This document shows, piece after piece, positions 8,655 to 13,368 of a stretch of 13,368 bases of DNA. The stretch is taken from the NCBI RefSeq assembly GCF_000003605.2, contig NW_003155276.1, positions 37,595 through 50,962 of the forward strand. The letters are read 5' to 3'. The notes below the pieces were generated by a model that was not told where the DNA came from, made no database searches, and was given only the letters and a program-made list of their open reading frames with translations. Source of the stretch: Saccoglossus kowalevskii (lineage: Eukaryota; Hemichordata; Enteropneusta; Harrimaniidae). How positions within the stretch are numbered: the first letter of the stretch is position 1; each line of letters opens with the position of its first letter. A program made the position numbers and the translations under genes.

Positions 8655-9430
8655 CTTGGAAATAAATTATATATTACTCATTCCAGTAGCGAAATGAAAG
8701 AATGAATTATCCAAAATGGGTTTGTAATGCCAACGCCCGTTTACAAGATCCGGGTGCGTTAGAAACGACCCCGGTTTCTATTCTATTCAACAGATCCACC
8801 CTTCTGTACATGCATTAATCAAGTTCCTGCTGACTGGACGTCAGAATATGGCCACGTTTCTAGTGAAATTTCTCACCCTTGATGTTGTTTGTCCGAATAC
8901 CCCTCACAGCGTCAACAAGGCAAATAAACACTACAACAACCTGACCGTTAGCTTCTTGTTACCTCATGGTTAACCGTTTTCCGATTACAGTTGAGGGACT
9001 GTGAGTTGAGTAACAAAGTACCGCAGCTCAAACATTCAGCGATGAGTTCTCGATTTTCACGTCGAAATCTGGAGTCCTTTGTGAATTCAATGGAAAAGCC
9101 CAACTAGTCTTCTACCTGGAGATGTGAAAATCAAGAACTAAACCTGGTACCGAGAATGGATCTACACCGTAATATGCTCAACACCCACCGCTAAGAAACG
9201 ACAACCATTGTCGGAAAATTGACCTTCATTAAGCTTCACCGTGTATAAATATGTATTAGTCCGCAAATACGATGTAGTACGATGTAACCTATTCAACTAC
9301 AAACTCTGACTTTTCGTAGTTTTGGTTAACCAGTTAAAAATATCATCTAAAAAATATGTTTAAATCTAAACTTGTAAATCCGCGACCAGGTACACATTTT
9401 TTTAACAATTTTAAAGGCACTGCATGCTAC
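8655..9430. other. 5' flank of the sialyltransferase gene, promoter region presumed
   Basis: The minus strand just before the ATG reads ATATATAATTTATTTCCAAG. This could be an AT-rich leader, or a pyrimidine-rich splice acceptor ending directly at the ATG, which would mean an upstream non-coding exon. Further up, 8755-8780 is an imperfect 25-bp palindrome, CCGGGTGCGTT...AACGACCCCGG. The stretch 8700-9240 is richer in GC and CpG than its surroundings, as promoters often are. A TATAAATA faces the other way at 9244-9251. Short plus-strand ORFs at 8848-8973 and 9042-9107 are unexplained. Confidence 0.4.
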
Positions 9431-10143
9431 TAGCTGACCCTGCGCGGAAGCTTATGGTAGTGCACCGGTTTCTTGCCATCACTACTACATCATCAAGCAA
9501 TACTACATCGTGAAGTAATTCATAACCATTATGATAGGTACTGATTCTCTTGGATATTAGCACTGAAAGAAACATTTACAAATTGTACACCGAATGTTTG
9601 TATTTCGGACATTTTGGTCCCGAAGATGCCATAAATTCGTCAATTTTATGGGTTGGGTGGAAATATTGACTGCGACTAAACGGTATTAAAGTAGTGAAAA
9701 AATCCTGGAGTAAGTAAAGTGACTATTTCAACATTTCGATCTTAGTTTTAAGTGCAATACAATATTGATAAAATAGGAATATAGGCTTGTTAATAATACT
9801 GATAGTAGGAAGAACAAATTGTATAATAATAACAATAATAACTTTATTACTCAAACTCAAACTTTATACATTTAAATCTGGTATAGTTAGTCACGTAAAT
9901 CGAATACATACAATTGTTGACGTCATCGACCCAATTCAACTGACTGTATGCTTGTAAAGCAAATAAACATTGCCCGTAACCGCCCTTGGTTACACACAAA
10001 TCACAACAAGTAAACACTTACACATATTATATTATCTTGACCTTGTCCTAAATTGGGTGATACGTTATCACCAAAACACTTCATCCATGCGTTTACGGTT
10101 AGAGCTGAATGCCGGAGGTGACAAATGGAATGCCGCCCACGAC
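9431..10143. other. AT-rich intergenic DNA
   Basis: No gene is supported. The stretch contains the ATAATAAC...ACTTTATT tract annotated separately. The open frame starting near 9970 on the plus strand runs into the repeat beginning at 10144 and has no recognisable domain. Confidence 0.55.
9823..9849 (-). repeat. AATAAAGTTATTATTGTTATTATTAT-type tract, possible non-LTR retrotransposon or SINE tail
   Basis: On the minus strand the tract reads TAATAAAGTTATTATTGTT and so on. Several families of non-LTR elements and SINEs in invertebrates end in an AATAAAGTT motif plus short ATT repeats, so this may be the 3' tail of a truncated copy. No element body could be recognised upstream of it (to the right). 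It could equally be a simple repeat. Confidence 0.3.
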
Positions 10144-10525
10144 GGTTCGGTGTCATTTCACCCACTTGTATACCGCGGAGCTTTCTCGACCTCTACCAAT
10201 GCTGTTTCGTCTATAAGTCGTTTTTGCCCCAATGTCATTTCGTCCCAAATCTGTTTCGTTTTTGCCCCAATGTCATTTCGTCCCAAATCTGTTTCGTCCC
10301 ATTAAAACAGACAAGCTCGGACTAACTCACGATTCGAAATTTCGTATCCAGGTTCTGAATAATTATCATTAATTATCGTTACATTGAGATTATATATACA
10401 TGCGAATATATATCATTAAAGTGAGAGAGTGGTTTTACCGGGCACTTCGCCCGTCAAACAAACCAATTATATGTATCACCATCGATGAACAGTTACGAAA
10501 CAGCTTTATTTGGGACGAAACGACA
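10144..10525. mobile_element. candidate non-autonomous DNA transposon with subterminal GTTTCGTCCCA repeats
   Basis: Inside the left half, the motif TGTCATTTCGTCCCAAAT occurs twice, with degenerate versions at 10151-10167 and 10201-10220. At the right end (10508-10525) the same motif is inverted and 17 of 18 bases match. The 9 bases GCCCACGAC occur directly on both sides (10135-10143 and 10526-10534) and may be a target-site duplication, although the left inverted repeat starts about 7 bases inside that limit. No transposase is encoded; the open frames across it (plus 9970-10325) are composed of the repeat. The sequence type is common in invertebrate genomes, and I cannot name the family. Confidence 0.45.
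10219..10294 (+). repeat. perfect 38-bp tandem duplication
   Basis: Copy one (10219-10256) and copy two (10257-10294) are identical over 38 bases, from CGTTTTTGCCCC through CCCAAATCTGTTT. A third unit begins (CGTCCCATT) and then diverges. The lack of any difference points to a recent duplication inside the older element around it. Confidence 0.9.
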
Positions 10526-10534
10526 GCCCACGAC

Positions 10535-10797
10535 ACGTATAAATGAAAGGGTATACCTGCATATATTTTTCCTTGGGTCGCGGTTGTCGCCATTCAGTTG
10601 GGATCATGCTGGGGTTGTTCGGAACAAATATGATAGTAGTTACCCTGGATAACCTAATAAAACATTTTTTTACGAAATTAAAATATATCAATGTGAAATG
10701 TTATAATAATAAGCTTTTACTCCGCAACAACAGCTAGGTTACAAATTATACATAACTACTTGTACTTTACTTTCAACTCAATTTGTTTTGTGTTTTA
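10535..10797. other. non-coding, nothing recognised
   Basis: This is a short AT-rich stretch between the candidate transposon and the LTR-like fragment. Two 61-64 codon open frames overlap on opposite strands here, and neither has a recognisable motif. Confidence 0.6.
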
Positions 10798-11040
10798 ATG
10801 ACAACAAATGAAGACAAGGTAGTGTACTCTCGGCTCAACAACAGCATTCCTTTTATCATTATTAATATTTATAAATTTCAATGACAGTTGGACCAAACAA
10901 GCCAATCAACGAGTACATTACGCAACGACGTTCCAATGTTATTCGGTTGACCAATAGCAACTTTTCGTTCAAGTGTGAAATTTGTAAGTAATTATAAACT
11001 TTGAAGATGAAGAGAATATGTTTGTTGTGCTAAGAGTATG
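10798..11040 (+). repeat. degenerate LTR-like fragment, inverted relative of the LTR at 11627-12140
   Basis: Read on the plus strand, it aligns with the minus-strand LTR to its right. Shared blocks, in the same order, include TTTATAA-TTTCAATG-CAGTTG, CAACGACGT, CCAATAG-AAC, TTCGTT, ATAAA, and AAGAGTA near the end. Similarity is clear by eye over about 120 bases (10865-10985) and weaker on both sides. It carries three CCAAT boxes and a downstream TTATAAAC. The best reading is an old solo or truncated LTR of a related element in the opposite orientation. The limits are approximate. Confidence 0.55.
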
Positions 11041-11626
11041 GTGACTGGTAAGAACTGTTTACATGTGAAGCGCGTTGAACACTTCATCGAAATGTTCTTC
11101 TGTGACGCAAATTACTATCTAGATGCCACAATAGCATTACCACCTAAAATATGACGGAACTGGAAATACTCATGTCTCATGTGACGCTGGTGTGACCGAG
11201 GACATGTTACGATAACACATGTTATTGATAACGTTTCTGATACGTCGTCGCCATGACATTTTCATTGGACCAGTTGAAGTATAATTACCAGAATTTCCTG
11301 CCTCAGGTGTGACCATTATGAGCGCACATGATGAGTCAATCTGGTAGAGTGTACCATATATAATCTAGAGTATTTTATTTATATTCTTAAACTTATTTAT
11401 GATATACAAGTTTTTAGCTTACAATATCGATACCCTGTCTGTATAATATATAAATTTGCGATTTTTTTTCATAACATAATTTAAAACCAGTTGTCCATCT
11501 TCGCCCTACGATTTAATTGTGATTTTGTGTGATTCAAATTTAGTGGGTTATGTCGCCAATTCTAATTCTTCATTCACATGGTGTAATCATAGATCTTACA
11601 AATTAGAACTTTTTCAAATTGTAATG
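11041..11626. other. non-coding DNA between the two LTR-like sequences
   Basis: I see no gene or retroelement coding here. Near 11205-11232 there are short near-palindromic stretches around CACATGTTAT, and 11345-11470 is very AT-rich. A primer-site-like TGGCGACATAACCC on the minus strand (11545-11558) is discussed among the rejected items. Confidence 0.55.
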
Positions 11627-12140
11627 TGACTGGAAATCCTTCGTACCTTAGATAAACAAACGGTATTTTATTACTCTTGACGAAACGAACACGCTACGCC
11701 ATCTTTATAAACATTTATATTTTCACAATTCAAACTGAAACGAGAGGTTTCTATTGGACGATTGAAACGTTTTCAAATGACGTCGTTGTGCGCTGCGTTC
11801 ATTGAATGGCTGGTTTGATTCAACTGCCATTGAAACTTATAAATAAACAAAGAAGAAGGGGTGCTTTTGTTGCCCCAAGTGAATTGAATCAGTCACAAAT
11901 ACTTGGTAAGTTTGTTTACAAATCGTGTTGTCAATGAGACTGTTGTCGCGATTCTGAAATCGTGCCACTTATCTCGTAAACCCTGGCCGTACAATACTTG
12001 TACAATATATTCCGTTCTAGTATGACGTTACAAAATTCGTTGTTGGTACTATCAAAAACTGCTGTTGCCAAAACACAAGTGTTGCTAAGAGACGTCATTG
12101 GGAGAACCACTTCAAAACCTGACTAGATATACAGTAGTCA
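11627..12140 (-). repeat. 3' LTR of the gypsy element, 514 bp
   Basis: The right limit is set by the polypurine tract: on the minus strand AGGAGGGTATGG is followed directly by TGACTACTG. The left limit is set by the matching inverted end, CCAGTCA (plus TGACTGG at 11627), giving TGACT...AGTCA termini. Between them, in the right order, are CCAAT, two TATAAA boxes and AATAAA, with about 40 bases left after AATAAA for the end of R and U5. The left limit is less sure than the right, because only 5 terminal bases are matched. Confidence 0.6.
11667..11757 (-). promoter_or_regulatory. LTR promoter and polyadenylation signals
   Basis: On the minus strand there is a CCAAT box (11757-11753), TATAAA at 11719-11714 and again at 11709-11704, and AATAAA at 11672-11667. 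The spacing of 34 bases from CCAAT to the first TATA, and then a short R region before AATAAA, fits an LTR. A CRE-like TGACGTC lies near 11778. The opposite strand also carries CCAAT- and TATA-like boxes (TATAAATA near 11839), but the retroelement reading explains the block better. Confidence 0.45.
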
Positions 12141-12152
12141 CCATACCCTCCT
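12141..12152 (-). other. polypurine tract (plus-strand primer) next to the 3' LTR
   Basis: The minus strand reads AGGAGGGTATGG immediately before the LTR start, TGACTAC. A G-rich purine run at this place is where plus-strand DNA synthesis is primed in LTR elements. A second purine run, AAAAGAAAAAAGGAAA (near 12285-12300), could be an auxiliary tract or simply low complexity. Confidence 0.6.
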
Positions 12153-12300
12153 AGCAATGTGACTACGACAAACGGTACTGGTTCCTACCTGATTGGCGTT
12201 GCTAGTAACAGAAGTATTTTAACTACGAGCATACCCGCTGCATCTTCGATACGAACATTTGTTTTATTTTATTTTGAAGCCGTGTTTCCTTTTTTCTTTT

Positions 12301-12327
12301 GTTGTTGTTGTTGTTGTTGTTGTTGTT
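12301..12327. repeat. (GTT)9 microsatellite
   Basis: Nine perfect GTT units on the plus strand (AAC on the strand of the retroelement) lie in the spacer between the pol stop and the polypurine tract. They sit next to a pyrimidine run, CCTTTTTTCTTTT. The cysteine and phenylalanine runs in the overlapping plus-strand open frame are just this repeat. Confidence 0.95.
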
Positions 12328-12463
12328 CATACAACTACATTATAATCTAAAACATTTCAAACACATGGATATACGGCTGGATATACCATCATAAGTAACA
12401 GTGATTGTACCAAATTAGCCATGGCATGTGGATCAATATTATGTGACATAGTAGATTCACTAA

Positions 12464-13368
12464 CTACAGACTTGTAAATGGTAAATGAAATGGATTTGAA
12501 TGTGACCCTGCAATGGTTCTGGTTGAACGTCTTGGTGGCGCAGGTTCATTATTTTTTACAGATTGATCATTGGCAGCAGGTGCAGTCAAAACTTTGATAT
12601 GATCTGATTCAGTGGAAGTTGGCCTAACTTCTTCTTGGTTAGTGGGAGGACCCACATCTCTTTCAGTTAAACTTGAAGAAAGGGGCGATTTTTCACTATC
12701 AGACAGTTCTGCTTGTGATTCTATAACCTCTTTGACATTCATGTCCTTCACTACATGCTTAGCATGTAACAGCTCACCCCTATGGACAGTTCTCGGTGGT
12801 TGCCCCTTATCTACAGGCTGAACAACATAGGTGTGACCTTCTGTATCCAACCTAGCATCTACATGAAACAGTTCAGAATCCCATTTGTCCTGGATTTTAT
12901 TGCAACCTTTGACAGTTCTGTTTCTGAAGAATACATAGTCACCAATAGATAAATCAGTTATATCAGCCTTGGAATCATTTCTGGCTATTCGTCTCAAAGC
13001 CTCTCTCTCTGTGTTCGCTGATGCAGCAGCGAAAGCCTCAGACAGCCTTTTCTGGTGTTCTGCAACCCACTCCTCCATCTGGTTTTCATTATCTTCTCCA
13101 GTCACATTCCCAAGTAGATTGTCTATAGGTAGAGCTGGTTCTCTCCCAAAGAAAAGATAATGTGGTGAATAGCCAGTAGAAGAATGGGGAGTAATATTGT
13201 AAGCATATGTAAGCTCAGGTAAGTACTTAGGCCATTTCGTTTTGTTTCTTAGCTGTCAGTATTGTGCACAAACGGTCTTAGAGAGTACGGTTAAATCTTT
13301 CACATTGACCATTGCCCTCAGGGTGGTACGGTGTGGTACGACTCTTTCTTACACCGTGAGTTCTTGAA
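12464..13368 (-). pseudogene. Ty3/gypsy pol, integrase C-terminal part, broken
   Basis: From the right edge, one frame (13368 down to 13281) encodes the end of the integrase core with TPYHPEGNGQCERFNRTL. The Glu (codon 13301-13299) matches the third residue of the D,D-E catalytic triad. That frame stops at 13278-13280; similarity resumes in another frame, which has a TGA at 13256-13258 and then stays open to the TAG at 12464. This part shows a typical PHSSTGYSPHYLFFGREPAL block (about 13187-13128) and a GPY/F domain (about 12952-12760: IGDYVFFRNR, KIQDKW, VHRGELL). It ends in a charged, Ser/Thr-rich tail with RRSTRTIAG. The 213-codon open frame at 12464-13105 starts with an internal GTG and is only the undamaged end of this gene. 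Integrase would insert the DNA copy into the host genome; this copy cannot make it whole. Confidence 0.85.

Larger units (their letters stand above)
11627..13368 (-). mobile_element. 3' part of a Ty3/gypsy LTR retrotransposon, decayed, runs off the right edge
   Basis: Read on the minus strand, the order is the end of the integrase core, GPY/F domain and C-terminal tail, pol stop, about 310 bases of spacer, polypurine tract, and 3' LTR. This is the standard order at the 3' end of a Ty3/gypsy (Metaviridae) element. The protease, reverse transcriptase, RNase H, most of the integrase and the 5' LTR lie outside the window. The integrase region has one frame change and one in-frame stop, so this copy is not functional. 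The left-hand flanking bases are 11622-11626 (TAATG), but a target-site duplication cannot be tested without the other end. Confidence 0.8.

Noticed and set aside
11545-11558. Primer-binding-site-like TGGCGACATAACCC on the minus strand, left of the LTR
   Set aside because: A primer site belongs after a 5' LTR, but this LTR follows pol and is the 3' one. Only about 7 bases look tRNA-like, no gag follows, and the spacing from the LTR end is wrong.
10860-11910. Divergent host promoters (CCAAT and TATAAATA boxes facing outward, with a GTAAGT donor at about 11906)
   Set aside because: The right-hand block lies within an LTR bounded by a polypurine tract. In the element's own direction it also has CCAAT, TATA and AATAAA in the right order, so the shared sequence is better explained as LTR. 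No coding exons follow outward.
12159-12350. 63-codon plus-strand frame with a cysteine run
   Set aside because: The cysteines are the (GTT)9 microsatellite read in one frame, antisense to the retroelement spacer.
1-13368. tRNA, rRNA, CRISPR array, histone genes
   Set aside because: I looked for B-box-like GGTTCGA motifs, regular direct-repeat arrays and histone coding frames or stem-loops. None was found.

Overview
The window looks like nuclear DNA of an invertebrate animal, most likely a non-vertebrate deuterostome (cephalochordate, hemichordate or echinoderm). The grounds are: one spliced-type coding exon; a type II Golgi sialyltransferase of the ST8Sia kind, a family found mainly in deuterostomes; a decaying Ty3/gypsy retrotransposon; several short palindromic repeats; and long AT-rich non-coding stretches. 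There are no bacterial operons or bacterial-style ribosome sites. The species cannot be fixed from the sequence alone.

Layout, left to right. 1-982 reads as the first intron of a minus-strand gene. Its first coding exon (ATG in a good Kozak context, 36 codons, then a GTAAGT donor) lies at 983-1091 and looks like the start of a PH-type domain, perhaps of a ceramide-kinase-like lipid kinase. The rest of that gene lies off the left edge. 1092-7500 has no gene I can support. It carries a candidate fold-back element ending in a strong hairpin (2535-3121), a small inverted-repeat MITE (6052-6163), a perfect 12-bp hairpin (6219-6251) and a four-unit minisatellite of about 33 bp (7217-7350) just downstream of the next gene.

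The one complete gene is at 7518-8654 (minus): an intronless 378-residue alpha-2,8-sialyltransferase-like protein. It has a signal anchor, all the sialylmotifs and the four cysteines expected of the ST8 family. It should work in the Golgi, adding sialic acid to glycoproteins or glycolipids. Its 5' flank (8655-9430) is richer in GC than the surroundings and holds two or three tiny ORFs of doubtful meaning.

The right third (9431-13368) is mostly repeats. It has an A/T-rich tail of retrotransposon type, a candidate MITE with a perfect 38-bp tandem duplication (10144-10525), and an old LTR-like fragment on the plus strand (about 10798-11040). After that comes the 3' part of a minus-strand Ty3/gypsy element: integrase end with the last catalytic Glu, GPY/F domain, polypurine tract and a 514-bp 3' LTR. 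The element is interrupted by a frame change and a stop, and its 5' part lies off the right edge. The plus-strand LTR fragment and this LTR are similar to each other in inverted orientation.

The three coding units are all on the minus strand, but nothing shows that they work together. I found no RNA gene, CRISPR array or clear new multi-gene system.
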